Below are positions 26,490 to 35,455 of a stretch of DNA of 64,000 nt, piece by piece. The position numbers were made by a program, and so were the translations under genes. Origin of the DNA: Mycolicibacterium setense (lineage in GTDB: Bacteria > Actinomycetota > Actinomycetes > Mycobacteriales > Mycobacteriaceae); NCBI RefSeq assembly GCF_000805385.1, contig NZ_JTJW01000003.1, positions 1 to 64,000 on the forward strand. Reading direction: 5' to 3'. Positions within the stretch are counted from its first letter, which is position 1, and the number at the start of each line of letters is the position of its first letter. The notes beneath the pieces are model-generated. The model was given only the letters and a program-made list of their open reading frames with translations, was not told where the DNA came from and ran no database searches.

Positions 26490-26882
26490 CTAGGTCAGGT
26501 CCAGCGGCTCCCCGAACCGGTGAAAGTAGACCTCGTATGCGAGCCCACCAAGGTTGGCTGGATCACCGACGTCGACGTGTGACGGCATCCGGCTTGGCTC
26601 TACGAGGACCGCTTCATATTTCTCCCGCCCTTGGCTGACCACCCAGTGTGCTGCGTCTTCAAGGCCATCTTCAGACTCGTCGGGCCCGAGATGGGACCGA
26701 TATGGCTCGTCCTGGAGCTCGGCGGCGAAGTCCAAGAACAGATCTTGGAACTTGTGGACGGCGCCCTTCGGTAGTCGTCCGAGAATTTCACGAAGCTGAT
26801 CGCGGCTCCGCGAGGCCTCCGCTATGGCATCCCAGAACCAGTCGACGTCCGGACCCTCGTCGTGACGAACATCGTCAACCAA
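26490..26882 (-). CDS. DUF4240 family protein
   Basis: A protein of about 130 residues of the DUF4240 family, recognised from DVDWFWDAIAEASRSRDQLR at the N-terminus and the later WVVSQGREKYEAVL. The function is unknown; members occur as small cytosolic proteins near toxin/immunity and mobile regions, but nothing here proves such a role. The best start is TTG 26882, placed five bases after AGGAG; the open frame continues upstream into zmp1 as meaningless Arg/Ser-rich sequence. It lies where M. tuberculosis has Rv0193c-Rv0197, which are missing. Confidence 0.75.
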   Translation of the reverse strand: MVDDVRHDEGPDVDWFWDAIAEASRSRDQLREILGRLPKGAVHKFQDLFLDFAAELQDEPYRSHLGPDESEDGLEDAAHWVVSQGREKYEAVLVEPSRMPSHVDVGDPANLGGLAYEVYFHRFGEPLDLT

Positions 26883-26913
26883 AGTCGCTCCTGATCTTCC
26901 AGACGAACAGGCC

Positions 26914-28902
26914 CTAGTTCCAGATGCGCACGCGTTGGTCCGGCTCCAGGTAGAGCTCGTCGGATTCGGAGACCTCGAACGCCTCGTAGAACGAGTCGAT
27001 GTTGCGGATGACGCCGTTGCAGCGGAACTCCGGCGGCGAGTGGGGATCCACCGCCAAGCGCCGGATCGCCTCGGCGTCACGGGATTTGGTCCGCCACACC
27101 TGTGCCCAGCCGAAGTAGACGCGCTGCACGCCCGTCAGCCCGTCGATCACCGGCGCCTCCTTGCCCTTCAGCGACAGCTGGTAGGCCAGCAGGGCGATGG
27201 ACAGCCCGCCGAGGTCGCCGATGTTCTCCCCGACGGTGAACGCGCCGTTGACATGATGGGACTGATCCAGCCCGCGCGGGCTGAACTGCTCGTACTGATC
27301 GATCAAAGCCTTTGTGCGTACCCCGAATTCGGCGCGATCGGCATCGGTCCACCAGTCCACCAGGTTGCCGTCACCGTCGTACTTGGCGCCCTGATCATCG
27401 AAACCGTGCCCGATCTCGTGCCCGATCACCGCCCCGATACCGCCGTAGTTGGCCGCGTCGTCAGCCTCGGCGTCGAAGAACGGCGGCTGCAGAATGGCTG
27501 CGGGAAAGACGATCTCGTTCATCCCCGGGTTGTAGTACGCATTGACCGTCTGCGGCGTCATGAACCATTCGTCGCGGTCCACCGGGCCGCCCAGCTTGGC
27601 CAGCTCCCGATCGGAGTTGACCACGTGGCCGCGCCGGTAATTGCCGTAGAGGTCATCACGCTCGACCACCAGCGCCGAATAGTCGCGCCAGCGGGCCGGA
27701 TAGCCGATCTTGGGGGTGAACTTGTCCAGCTTCACCAGCGCCTTGGCCCGGGTCTCGGGCGTCATCCAGTCCAGGTCGTTGATGCTGACGCGGTACGCCT
27801 CGCGCAGGTTGGCCACCAGCTCGTCCATCCGGGCCTTGGCCTCCGGCGGAAAATACCGCTCGACGTAGAGCTTGCCCAGCGAGTCGCCCATCAGGCCCTC
27901 GACCAGGGAGACGCCGCGCTTCCAGCGGTCGCGGTTCTGCTCGGTGCCCGAGAGGGTGCGGCCGTAGAAGTCGAAGTTCTCGGCCACCAGCTCGTCGGTC
28001 AGCAACCCGGCACGCGAATGGATGACACGCCAGCGGGTCCAGGCCTTCAGGTCCTCCAGATCCTCGCTCGCCCATAGTGCGGCGAATGCCGTCACGTAAT
28101 CGGGCTGACGGAGCACCAGCTCGGACACTTTCTCGGGGGTGCTGCCGAGCGCACCGAGCCACCCGGTCCAATCGAATCCGGGCGCGTCGGCCGACAGGTC
28201 GGCGAAGGTGCGCAGGTTGTAGGTCAGATCCGCGTCGCGGCGCTTGACCACATCCCAGTGCGCGGCGGCCAGCTTGGATTCCAGCGCCACGATCCGTGCC
28301 GCGGTCTCACTCTGGGCATCCGCCGTCTCCGCCCCGTAGACCAGCGTGAACATCCGCGCGATATGGCCGGGATACGCGGCCAGGATCTCGGCGTGCTGAT
28401 CTTCGCGGTAGTAGGACTCGTCGGGCAGACCGAGGCCACCCTGGCTCACGTGCAGCAGGTAGCGCGTCGAATCCTTCGAATCGGTGTCCACGTAAACACC
28501 GGCGCCGCCGGATACGCCGGTGCGCTCCAGCCCGCCCAAGACGGCGGCCAGTGCATCGCGGTCGGCCGCCCCGTCGATCAGGGCGAGCTCCGCGAGCAGC
28601 GGCGCCAGGCCGCGGGCGGCGATGGCCTGCTCGTCCATGAAGCTGGCGTACAAGTCACCGATGCGCTGCTCGTCGGTGCCTGCCGGCGCACCGGAAGCAG
28701 CGGCGGCGGTGATCAGATCGCGGATCTGTTCCTCGGCGCGGTCGTGCAGCAGCCGGAAGGCGCCGTCGGTGGCGCGGTCGGCCGGAATCTCGTAGTCGGT
28801 CAACCAGCGGCCGTTGACGTGGCCGAACAGATCGTCTTGCGGGCGGGCCTGCGGGTCGACATGGTTCAGGTCGATACCCGACTTGATCGCTTCTACCGTC
28901 AC
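26914..28902 (-). CDS. zmp1: Zinc metalloprotease Zmp1 (M13 family)
   Basis: A 662-residue neprilysin-like M13 peptidase, homologue of Rv0198c (663 residues). Zinc ligands are in HEIGH at 495-499 and E559 in GENIGDLGG, and the substrate-strand motif is NAYYNPGMNEIVFPA. No signal peptide is visible at MTVEAIKSGIDLNHVDPQAR, as in the M. tuberculosis enzyme, which is nevertheless found outside the cytoplasm. In pathogens it dampens inflammasome activation; in a free-living species its peptide substrate is unknown. It is divergent from omamA. Confidence 0.97.
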   Translation of the reverse strand: MTVEAIKSGIDLNHVDPQARPQDDLFGHVNGRWLTDYEIPADRATDGAFRLLHDRAEEQIRDLITAAAASGAPAGTDEQRIGDLYASFMDEQAIAARGLAPLLAELALIDGAADRDALAAVLGGLERTGVSGGAGVYVDTDSKDSTRYLLHVSQGGLGLPDESYYREDQHAEILAAYPGHIARMFTLVYGAETADAQSETAARIVALESKLAAAHWDVVKRRDADLTYNLRTFADLSADAPGFDWTGWLGALGSTPEKVSELVLRQPDYVTAFAALWASEDLEDLKAWTRWRVIHSRAGLLTDELVAENFDFYGRTLSGTEQNRDRWKRGVSLVEGLMGDSLGKLYVERYFPPEAKARMDELVANLREAYRVSINDLDWMTPETRAKALVKLDKFTPKIGYPARWRDYSALVVERDDLYGNYRRGHVVNSDRELAKLGGPVDRDEWFMTPQTVNAYYNPGMNEIVFPAAILQPPFFDAEADDAANYGGIGAVIGHEIGHGFDDQGAKYDGDGNLVDWWTDADRAEFGVRTKALIDQYEQFSPRGLDQSHHVNGAFTVGENIGDLGGLSIALLAYQLSLKGKEAPVIDGLTGVQRVYFGWAQVWRTKSRDAEAIRRLAVDPHSPPEFRCNGVIRNIDSFYEAFEVSESDELYLEPDQRVRIWN

Positions 28903-28954
28903 CCCGACATTCTTCCAGAAGGCCGCGGGTGCGCTGGGCCGGTCGCGCTGCCGG

Positions 28955-28960
28955 TACCCT
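28955..28960 (+). promoter_or_regulatory. Candidate leaderless -10 box of omamA
   Basis: TACCCT (TANNNT) ends seven bases before the ATG of omamA, the spacing expected for leaderless transcription. No ribosome site precedes that ATG, which fits. Confidence 0.4.
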
Positions 28961-28967
28961 CACGGCC

Positions 28968-29585
28968 ATGCCCGAGGCGCCTAGCAAGGACAGCAAGGAC
29001 AGCAAGGACAGCCCAGCCGATCACCCCGGCGGGGCGATCACCGGCTTCGGCTTCGCCTCGGCGGTCGCCGGCCTGATCGCGATCGTGGCGGTGGTGCTGG
29101 CCGCCATGGTGTGGAACGGGCACCGCGACGAGGCCGACGAGCGCGCCTACCAGACCCGCGTGCTGCGGACTGCCGCCGACTGGACCAACGTCCTGATCAA
29201 CATCAACAAGGACTCCGTCGAGGCCGGTATGCAGAAGCTGCGCGAGGGAACCGTCGGTCAGCTCAACTCCGACTTCGACGCTGCCGTGCAGCCGTACCGC
29301 GACCTGGTGCAGCGGTTGCAGGCCCGCACCACCGGCCAGATCGATTCGGTGGCCATCGAATCGCTGTACCACCCGCCGCCAGGACCTGACGGTCGTCCGG
29401 TGCCCGCACCCAAGACCGAGTTGGCCGGGATGGTCGCGCGCACCGACACCGTGCTGGTGGTCGCCACGTCCGTCAGCGAGAACGCGGGCACCGACAAGCC
29501 TCAGACCGTGCGCTGGACGTTGCGGCTGGACGTCTCCGATGTCGACGGCACGCTGATGGTCTCCCGGCTGGAGCCGATCCGATGA
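28968..29585 (+). CDS. omamA: Mce-associated membrane protein OmamA
   Basis: A 205-residue inner-membrane protein, homologue of Rv0199. A short cytoplasmic head with three SKD repeats is followed by one membrane helix at about residues 25-48 (FASAVAGLIAIVAVVLAAMV) and an extracytoplasmic NTF2-like domain. In M. tuberculosis and M. smegmatis OmamA stabilises Mce1/Mce4 complexes and supports fatty acid and cholesterol import. The ATG at 28968 replaces longer in-frame extensions because of the -10 box just upstream. Its stop overlaps the next gene (ATGA). Confidence 0.92.
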   Translation: MPEAPSKDSKDSKDSPADHPGGAITGFGFASAVAGLIAIVAVVLAAMVWNGHRDEADERAYQTRVLRTAADWTNVLININKDSVEAGMQKLREGTVGQLNSDFDAAVQPYRDLVQRLQARTTGQIDSVAIESLYHPPPGPDGRPVPAPKTELAGMVARTDTVLVVATSVSENAGTDKPQTVRWTLRLDVSDVDGTLMVSRLEPIR

Positions 29586-30271
29586 GGAACCGGTTGCGCG
29601 TCCTGGCGTTCGACATCCTGGCCCCGCTCGCCGCGATCGCGGCGTTGCTCTACATCGGCCTGGCGTTGGCCTGGCCGCTGTGGTGGGTCTCGCTGTGCTC
29701 GGTGCTGTGCCTGCTGATCGTGCAGGGCGTCATCGTCAACATCGTGCTGGCCCGCCGCGACGGCGTGACGCTGGGCACCGACGACGATGCCCCCGGCCTG
29801 CGGCTCGCGGTCGCCGGGGTGGCTGCCGCCGCGGTGGTGGCCGCGGTGACGGTGGGCTATCTGCGCTGGACCGTGCCCGACCGCACCTTCAACAACGACC
29901 GCGACGAGGTGGTGCGCATCGCCAGCAGCGTCTCGGAGGCCACCGCCACCTTCAGCCCGCAGAGCCCGACGGCCTCGATAGACCGCGCCACCGCGATGAT
30001 GTCGCCGCAGCAGGCGGAGCAGTTCAAGAACGAATTCGCCAATGTGGCAAAGGAATTGGCCAGCAAGAACGTATCGGCCACCGCCGCCACCATCTCGGCC
30101 GGGGTGGAGGCATTGGGTCCACAGGTGGCCAGTGTGGCCGTGGTGCTCCGCGGAACTCAGAGCGCGCCGGGTAAACCGACCGACAATGCGGTGATGGCGC
30201 TGCGCGTGGCCCTGAGCAAGACCGACGGACGCTGGCTCGTCGACAACGTCACCCCGTTGCACTCGCGCTAG
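29582..30271 (+). CDS. omamB: Mce-associated membrane protein, OmamB type (Rv0200 homologue)
   Basis: A 229-residue protein with three membrane segments in the first 100 residues (LAPLAAIAALLYIGLALAWP, WWVSLCSVLCLLIVQGVIVN, VAGVAAAAVVAAVTVGYL) and a C-terminal soluble domain resembling that of OmamA (VPDRTFNNDRDEVVRIASSV...NAVMALRVALSKTDGRWLVD). It overlaps omamA by four bases, so the two proteins are probably made in equal amounts and work together on Mce transporter stability. It ends 14 bases from the convergent Rv0201c-like gene. Confidence 0.88.
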   Translation: MRNRLRVLAFDILAPLAAIAALLYIGLALAWPLWWVSLCSVLCLLIVQGVIVNIVLARRDGVTLGTDDDAPGLRLAVAGVAAAAVVAAVTVGYLRWTVPDRTFNNDRDEVVRIASSVSEATATFSPQSPTASIDRATAMMSPQQAEQFKNEFANVAKELASKNVSATAATISAGVEALGPQVASVAVVLRGTQSAPGKPTDNAVMALRVALSKTDGRWLVDNVTPLHSR

Positions 30272-30285
30272 GGGGTGGCGCCGGA

Positions 30286-31179
30286 CTACTTCGCGGAACG
30301 CTGCGCGGACAGTTTCGCGAACCGGTCCGAGAGCCGCTGCATGCGCAGCAGCAGCGAGGCCGGCGGGCTGACGGTGCCCTCCAGGTAATCGGCGAAGGAC
30401 TCGTTGGACACCCCGACGCGCGAAGCGAACTCGGGTGCCTGTAGTTCGGAGCGGCGCAACATGGCCTGGATCTGGCGGGCCACCTCGGCGCGCTCGGTGG
30501 CCTCGAGGTGCTCACGGGTGCGCACCAGCACCTCCGACAGCGCCTTCGAAACCCCGTAGGGCCGAGCGGTCTGCAGCACTTCCTCGACCTGCCGGGCGGT
30601 CCGGCCGTACGGGTCCCGCTTGATGGCGGCGACGATCCGCTGCCAGACCGCCATGTCGTCGGTCTCCAATGCGGCACGAATGGCCGCGGTCGGCCAGTAC
30701 TCGACCGGCCGGTCGTCGAATGCGGGTTGGCGCTGCGGCGGTGCGGCCTTCGCCTGACGTGGTTGTCGTGGCTGTGCCGGCTGCTGCGAGCGCGGTACCG
30801 GTGTGCGTGGTGTCTGCGTGCCCTGCCCCTGTGTGCGCTGTCCGTTTGTGTCCTGCCCAGGAGTCCGTTGCTCCTGTGTCCGTTGTACCTGGGCGGGCGC
30901 CTTCTGGGGGCGTTGTGCGGAACTGCGCTGCGTCGAATTGCTTTGGCCGGACGTGCGCGGCGTCGTTGTGCGTGGCGTGGCGGGTGTCCGCTGGGCGGCC
31001 GTGCGCGGGGTCGCGGCGGCGCGTGTGGCGCCGGTTCGGGGAGCCGAGGTGCGTTGCGCCTGGGGCCCTTGGACTCGTTGTCCGGCAGGACGGCGAGTGG
31101 ACGACGGAACCGGTTGATTCTCATCGCGACGCGCGATCCGCGCATCCCTCGGTTCCCGGACGTCGGGGGCCAACGTCAC
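30286..31179 (-). CDS. Rv0201c-like protein with long Thr/Pro/Gln/Arg tract
   Basis: A 297-residue cytosolic protein. Residues about 30-160 are low-complexity repeats of the type TPRT and QRTP (TPRTAAQRTPATPRTTTPRT is one run). The C-terminal 130 residues are ordered, and LQAPEFASRVGVSNESFADY followed by LEGTVSPPASLLLRMQRLSD resembles an XRE-type helix-turn-helix. GTG 31179 is chosen: GGAGGAGG precedes it and it overlaps the mmpL11 stop (GTGA). M. tuberculosis Rv0201c, in the same place, is much shorter (about 166 residues), so the repetitive part is an expansion. A DNA-binding or disordered-scaffold role is possible. Confidence 0.8.
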   Translation of the reverse strand: MTLAPDVREPRDARIARRDENQPVPSSTRRPAGQRVQGPQAQRTSAPRTGATRAAATPRTAAQRTPATPRTTTPRTSGQSNSTQRSSAQRPQKAPAQVQRTQEQRTPGQDTNGQRTQGQGTQTPRTPVPRSQQPAQPRQPRQAKAAPPQRQPAFDDRPVEYWPTAAIRAALETDDMAVWQRIVAAIKRDPYGRTARQVEEVLQTARPYGVSKALSEVLVRTREHLEATERAEVARQIQAMLRRSELQAPEFASRVGVSNESFADYLEGTVSPPASLLLRMQRLSDRFAKLSAQRSAK

Positions 31180-34034
31180 TTCGCCTCCTCCAGCATCGCT
31201 ACCGCAACTGACAGGCAGCGCTGCCTGACCTTCTCCCATTCGGCAGCCGCATCCGGGTCCGACATCACGAACTCGTGTTCATCGGAAGGTTGCGGGTCGG
31301 CCAGCCGCCGCACCAACTGCGTGGCGACCCATCTGCTCTTCGGGTTCTGCCCACAGTAATACCGGTCCATGCCCGACAACACCAGAGCTGCTGTCTCGGT
31401 TTCCACCGATTCGACAAGATCAGCAAACTCTTCAAAGTCCTTGGTGCTGTTACGGCACATGATCAGAAAACTTTTCAGCCGCAGCGTTTCCGCGCCTGTC
31501 GGGATCTGCAGCCGATCACCGGTCGGCAGTTGGACATTGGTGGTCTCCACCGGACCGAGCCGCTCCATCGGTGCGCGGTCTGCGTCGGCCTCCGTCTCCA
31601 GAGCGTCCACGGCTACCGAGAGCCTGCCCCGCCACATCGTCACGGGATGCACTCCGGGGCACCGCTTCGGGCCGCCGGGGCGACGTGCCGCCAGCCGCGA
31701 GGAAGGTTTGCCGCAGCCGCTGAAAGCCAGCGGATCGGTGACGATGATAGTTTGCGGGGCAAGGGTTTTCATCCGTGCGGCGGTGCGCACCATCGTGCGC
31801 AGATCGGATCCGCTCGGGCCCATCGCGGAGATGTCGTCGGGAATGATCACCAGATCGGTGACCTCGACCTTCGGCAATGGCTTCTCGAAATCAACCTCGG
31901 GCAGCACCCGATCCAGCCAACGCGGCAGCCACCAGTTCCACTCGTCGAACATGGCCATCAGCGCGGGCACCAGGATGAGGCGGACCACCGTCGCGTCGAC
32001 GGCGATGGCGACCGCGCACGCCACCCCGAGTTGGGCCACCAACGGCATGCCGGCAAAGGCGAAGCCGATGAACACGGCGATCATGATCAACGCGGCGCTG
32101 GTGATGGTGCGGGCGCTCGTGCTGACGCCGTAGGCAACCGCGTCGCGGGTGTTGTTGGTCTGCAGGAACCGTTCCCGGATCCGGGTGAGCAAAAAGATCT
32201 CGTAGTCCATCGACAGGCCGAAGGTCATCGCCAGGACGAGCGGCGGCACCGTGCTGTCGAGCGAACTGATCTTCTCGAAGCCCAGCCCCTCGAACCATCC
32301 CCATTGAAAGACGACCACCAGGCTGCCGTATGCCGCGGCCACCGACAGCACGGTCATCAGCACACCCTTGAGTGCCAAGAACACCGATCGGATCGACACC
32401 AGCAGCATCACGAACGCGATCAACGCGACGAACAGGAACACCAGCGGCTGGGTACTGGAGACCCGATCGTCGAAGTCTTTGATCAACGCGGTCGGACCAC
32501 CCACGTCGACACGCGCGTTCGAGCCCGCGGCCTGCTGCAGCTTGTCCCGCATCCAGTCGACGGATTCGCGGGCAGCCAGATCCTCGGGATCCACCGACAG
32601 CACAGCCGACAGCAGAGCGCTGGTGTCGTTGTCCGCGAACACCGGCGGCTGCACGGTCTGCACGCGGGGTGCCCGGGTCATCTCCTGGCGCACCGCGTCG
32701 ATCGTGGCGGTGCCTTCGGGGCTATCGGCGGAGCCTTCGGGGAACGTCACAAGCACCCGCACCGGGCCCAGCGCTCCGGGACCCAACGCGTCGGCGGCGG
32801 CGTTCACCCCGCCGCGGATCTCGTGGGTGGGCTCGAACTGGCGCTGCATGCTGTTGCCCAGCACCATGCCGAATGCCGGTGCCGCCAGGGTGAGCAACAG
32901 GATCGTCGCGCCGATGGCCGAGGCCCACGGCCGGCGCATCACCGCACCCGTCCACCGGGTCCAGAACCGCGACTGCGTCGCCTCCGCTCGGCGTGACCAA
33001 TGCAAGTACGACGAGCGCTTGGCCGCCGCCTTTCCGAACGTCGCCAGCACGGCCGGGGTCAGGGTGGTGGAAGTCAGCACCGCGACCGCGACCGCGAGGA
33101 TCGCGCCCGTGGCCATCGACACCAGCACCGGGGTGTTGATGAGGTAAATGCCCGTGACCGAGGCGATGACGGTGAGACCGGACAGCGTCACCGCAAGGCC
33201 GGACGTGGCCATCGCCGCGTCGACCGCATCCGCCGGATCACGGCCGGCCCGCAACTCCTCGCGGTACCGCATGAGGATGAACAGGGAGTAGTCGATGGCC
33301 AGGGCGATGCCGAACATGGACACCGTCGACGTGACGAACACGCTCATCTGCGTGTACATCGACAGCAGATAGACCAGCCCCATCGTCACCACGACCGTGC
33401 AGATGCCGAGCACCAGCGGCAGTGCCGCGGCGGCCAGCGAGCCGAACACCGCCAGCAGCACGATCAACACGATCGGCAGGTTCCACTTCTCGGCCGCGGC
33501 GATGTCGTGCTTGGTGGCCTGCGTCGCGGCCGCACCGAGTGCGCCCTGGCCGATGACGTAGAACTTGACCTTGCCGTTCTCGCTCTCGCCCGGCTCCTCG
33601 CCGTGCACACCGACCTTCTGGCGCAGCTGCTTGGCCACATCCACCGCGCCGGTGTTGTTGAAGTCCAGTTGCAGCGTGATGACGTAGGGCCGGTCCGGCT
33701 GCGGGGCCGGCTGTTGCGGGTTGGGCACGATCTTGACGCTGGGAACCTGGCCCGCGACCTTCTCCAGCCACACCACCGCGGCGTTCATGTCCTGGAACGA
33801 GGCGTCGGCGCGGGGAGCCGCGATCAGGGCAAGCGGGGACGCGCCCTGGTCCGGGAAATGTTCCTCGAGTTGCCGCTGGACGTGGAGCGACTGTGAACCT
33901 TCGACGTCGAACCCGCCGCCGGTCAGATTGGACGACTGGTTGATCGCGAGGTAGATCGAGGGCACCAGAAGCAGTAACCATGTCGCGAAAACCGCCCAGC
34001 GGAATCTGCGCAGATAGCTGCTCAAGCGCATCAT
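31176..34034 (-). CDS. mmpL11: MmpL11 RND lipid and heme transporter
   Basis: A 952-residue RND transporter, homologue of Rv0202c. Two membrane bundles carry the relay motifs ALAIDYSLF and FGLSMDYEIF. The N-terminal periplasmic loop contains FDVEGSQSLHVQRQLEEHFP, typical of MmpL11, and a soluble cytoplasmic tail of about 230 residues follows the last helix. In mycobacteria MmpL11 exports mycolic-ester wax and long-chain triacylglycerol and participates with MmpL3 and Rv0203 in heme uptake. It is first in an operon with the Rv0201c-like gene (4-base overlap) and divergent from the hemophore genes. Confidence 0.96.
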   Translation of the reverse strand: MMRLSSYLRRFRWAVFATWLLLLVPSIYLAINQSSNLTGGGFDVEGSQSLHVQRQLEEHFPDQGASPLALIAAPRADASFQDMNAAVVWLEKVAGQVPSVKIVPNPQQPAPQPDRPYVITLQLDFNNTGAVDVAKQLRQKVGVHGEEPGESENGKVKFYVIGQGALGAAATQATKHDIAAAEKWNLPIVLIVLLAVFGSLAAAALPLVLGICTVVVTMGLVYLLSMYTQMSVFVTSTVSMFGIALAIDYSLFILMRYREELRAGRDPADAVDAAMATSGLAVTLSGLTVIASVTGIYLINTPVLVSMATGAILAVAVAVLTSTTLTPAVLATFGKAAAKRSSYLHWSRRAEATQSRFWTRWTGAVMRRPWASAIGATILLLTLAAPAFGMVLGNSMQRQFEPTHEIRGGVNAAADALGPGALGPVRVLVTFPEGSADSPEGTATIDAVRQEMTRAPRVQTVQPPVFADNDTSALLSAVLSVDPEDLAARESVDWMRDKLQQAAGSNARVDVGGPTALIKDFDDRVSSTQPLVFLFVALIAFVMLLVSIRSVFLALKGVLMTVLSVAAAYGSLVVVFQWGWFEGLGFEKISSLDSTVPPLVLAMTFGLSMDYEIFLLTRIRERFLQTNNTRDAVAYGVSTSARTITSAALIMIAVFIGFAFAGMPLVAQLGVACAVAIAVDATVVRLILVPALMAMFDEWNWWLPRWLDRVLPEVDFEKPLPKVEVTDLVIIPDDISAMGPSGSDLRTMVRTAARMKTLAPQTIIVTDPLAFSGCGKPSSRLAARRPGGPKRCPGVHPVTMWRGRLSVAVDALETEADADRAPMERLGPVETTNVQLPTGDRLQIPTGAETLRLKSFLIMCRNSTKDFEEFADLVESVETETAALVLSGMDRYYCGQNPKSRWVATQLVRRLADPQPSDEHEFVMSDPDAAAEWEKVRQRCLSVAVAMLEEAK

Positions 34035-34303
34035 GAACTGCTGGATGCGAGGTCCCCGCTTTCTCCCCCCACCGTGGCTGGGCGTGTCCTGGCTCGTGTC
34101 AGCGAGAGCGTACCTCTACCGGTGTAATGTGGCCCGCTCTCTTCCGGTTCTGAGATCGCCCTGAGACCTCTCACAGCTGGCATCCGTAGCGTTGTGACGA
34201 AGTCGTCGGCCCGGCGGTGCTAACAGCGTGGCCCGCTCCGGCGACATTGCCTAAGACGACCCCGGACGGCGTGTGCGCCGGGGCCCACGCTGAAGGAGTA
34301 CCC

Positions 34304-34858
34304 ATGCAACCGACCGACGGCGGTTTGCGCCGCAGTCTGGCCGTCGCGTTCGCGGTGACCGCGGCCGGCGGTGCGGCAGTGGCCGCGCTCATGGTCCCGT
34401 CCGCCACGGCCGCCACCGATCCGTGCGCCGCCAGCGAGGTGGCTCGCACGGCGGGCAGCGTGGCCACCAACATCGGCAACTACCTCGACACGCATCCGCA
34501 GACCAATCAGGCCCTGACGACCATCAGCCAGCAGCAGGGTGGAACCCAGTCGATCGCCGCCCTCAAGAACTACTTCGACGCAAACCCGCAGGCGGCCAAG
34601 GACATCCAGCAGCTGCAGCAGCCGTTGGCCAGTCTGGGGACGCGGTGCAAGCTGCCGGTCAGCCTGCCGCAACTGATGGGTCTGATGCAGGCGACCCAGC
34701 AGGGCGGGACGTCCACCGGTGGTTTGCCTGGCGGCCTGCCGTCGGCGCAGAACGTCGGAGTGCCCAGCGTTGCGGTGCCCGCACAACGTGCGCCCGTCTC
34801 GGCGGCGACCGCGGGCTCCGGTCCGCTTCCGGGCCCCACCACCGCCTCCACCCGCTGA
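34304..34858 (+). CDS. Exported hemophore-type protein 1 (Rv0203 family), extended
   Basis: A 184-residue secreted protein of the mycobacterial haem-binding (MHB) family. A signal peptide covers residues 1-37. The family's cysteine pair is C41 and C115, and heme-side Y60/H64 lie in NYLDTHPQ. The second histidine of Rv0203 (H89) is replaced; the corresponding region reads NYFDANPQ. A Gly/Pro/Ser-rich tail of about 50 residues (SAQNVGVPSVAVPAQRAPVS) is absent from Rv0203. AAGGAG precedes the ATG. It is divergent from mmpL11 across 269 bases in which I find no other gene or clear site. Confidence 0.85.
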   Translation: MQPTDGGLRRSLAVAFAVTAAGGAAVAALMVPSATAATDPCAASEVARTAGSVATNIGNYLDTHPQTNQALTTISQQQGGTQSIAALKNYFDANPQAAKDIQQLQQPLASLGTRCKLPVSLPQLMGLMQATQQGGTSTGGLPGGLPSAQNVGVPSVAVPAQRAPVSAATAGSGPLPGPTTASTR

Positions 34859-35028
34859 CCCGGCGGCCGCCGCGTCGCCGCTGCCGACCCCGTTGAGCTG
34901 CGGGTTCACCGAACGAAGTGGCGGTTTGCGCGCAAGGCAAGAAAGTCGTCACGGATTCTGCTTAGCTTTCCTTCAGCCGTTAACCGTTTGGGGTTACGGC
35001 CTTCCCCATCCGATGAAGGAGCTTGACC

Positions 35029-35412
35029 ATGTTGCTCTCGGCCCGAAATGCGCGGCGCGTGGTAGCTGGCGTGGCCGGCGCCGGCGCCGTAGCCGGTGCG
35101 ATGCTGTTCGGCACCATCCCGTCGGCGCTCGCCGACGATCCGGCGGCCAACCCTCCCAACTGCACCGCAGCCGATCTGGCCGGTGTCGCTTCGGGTGTGT
35201 CGGCATCGACGTCCGCCTACCTGTTCACCCATCCCGATGTGAACAACTTCTTCACCAGCCTGGAAGGCCTGCCCCGTGAAGAGGTCAAGACCAAGGTGCA
35301 CGACTACCTGGAGGCGAACCCGCAGACCAAGGCCGAACTGACCGGTATCCGCCAGCCGCTGGTAGACCTGAAGAACCGCTGCGGCGAAGCTCCGGCTCCT
35401 TCCATCCCGTAA
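35029..35412 (+). CDS. Exported hemophore-type protein 2 (Rv0203 homologue)
   Basis: A 127-residue secreted MHB-family protein. Signal peptide 1-36 (ending SALA|DD), cysteines C45 and C118, and Y64, H68 and H91 matching the Tyr/His/His heme-contact set known for Rv0203 (Y59, H63, H89). It is therefore the more likely functional counterpart of Rv0203, which is 136 residues long. GAAGGAG lies seven bases before the ATG. It begins 170 bases after hemophore 1 and ends 43 bases before a response-regulator gene on the same strand. Confidence 0.88.
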   Translation: MLLSARNARRVVAGVAGAGAVAGAMLFGTIPSALADDPAANPPNCTAADLAGVASGVSASTSAYLFTHPDVNNFFTSLEGLPREEVKTKVHDYLEANPQTKAELTGIRQPLVDLKNRCGEAPAPSIP

Positions 35413-35455
35413 CCGAGTGCGGGTGGAAGCAACCCCCGCCAGCGGCGAAGGACAC

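Noticed and set aside
28983..29012. Tandem AAGGACAGC units at the omamA N-terminus as a repeat element
   Set aside because: Only three units, encoding a short Ser-Lys-Asp run inside a gene; treated as part of the protein.
30508..31359. Plus-strand frame rich in Cys, Leu and Arg opposite the Rv0201c-like gene
   Set aside because: It is produced by the GT-rich complement of the Thr/Pro/Gln tract and has no ribosome site or homology that I recognise.
31369..32996. Several long plus-strand frames opposite mmpL11
   Set aside because: They lack domain features and change frame repeatedly; the opposite strand encodes a complete MmpL11.
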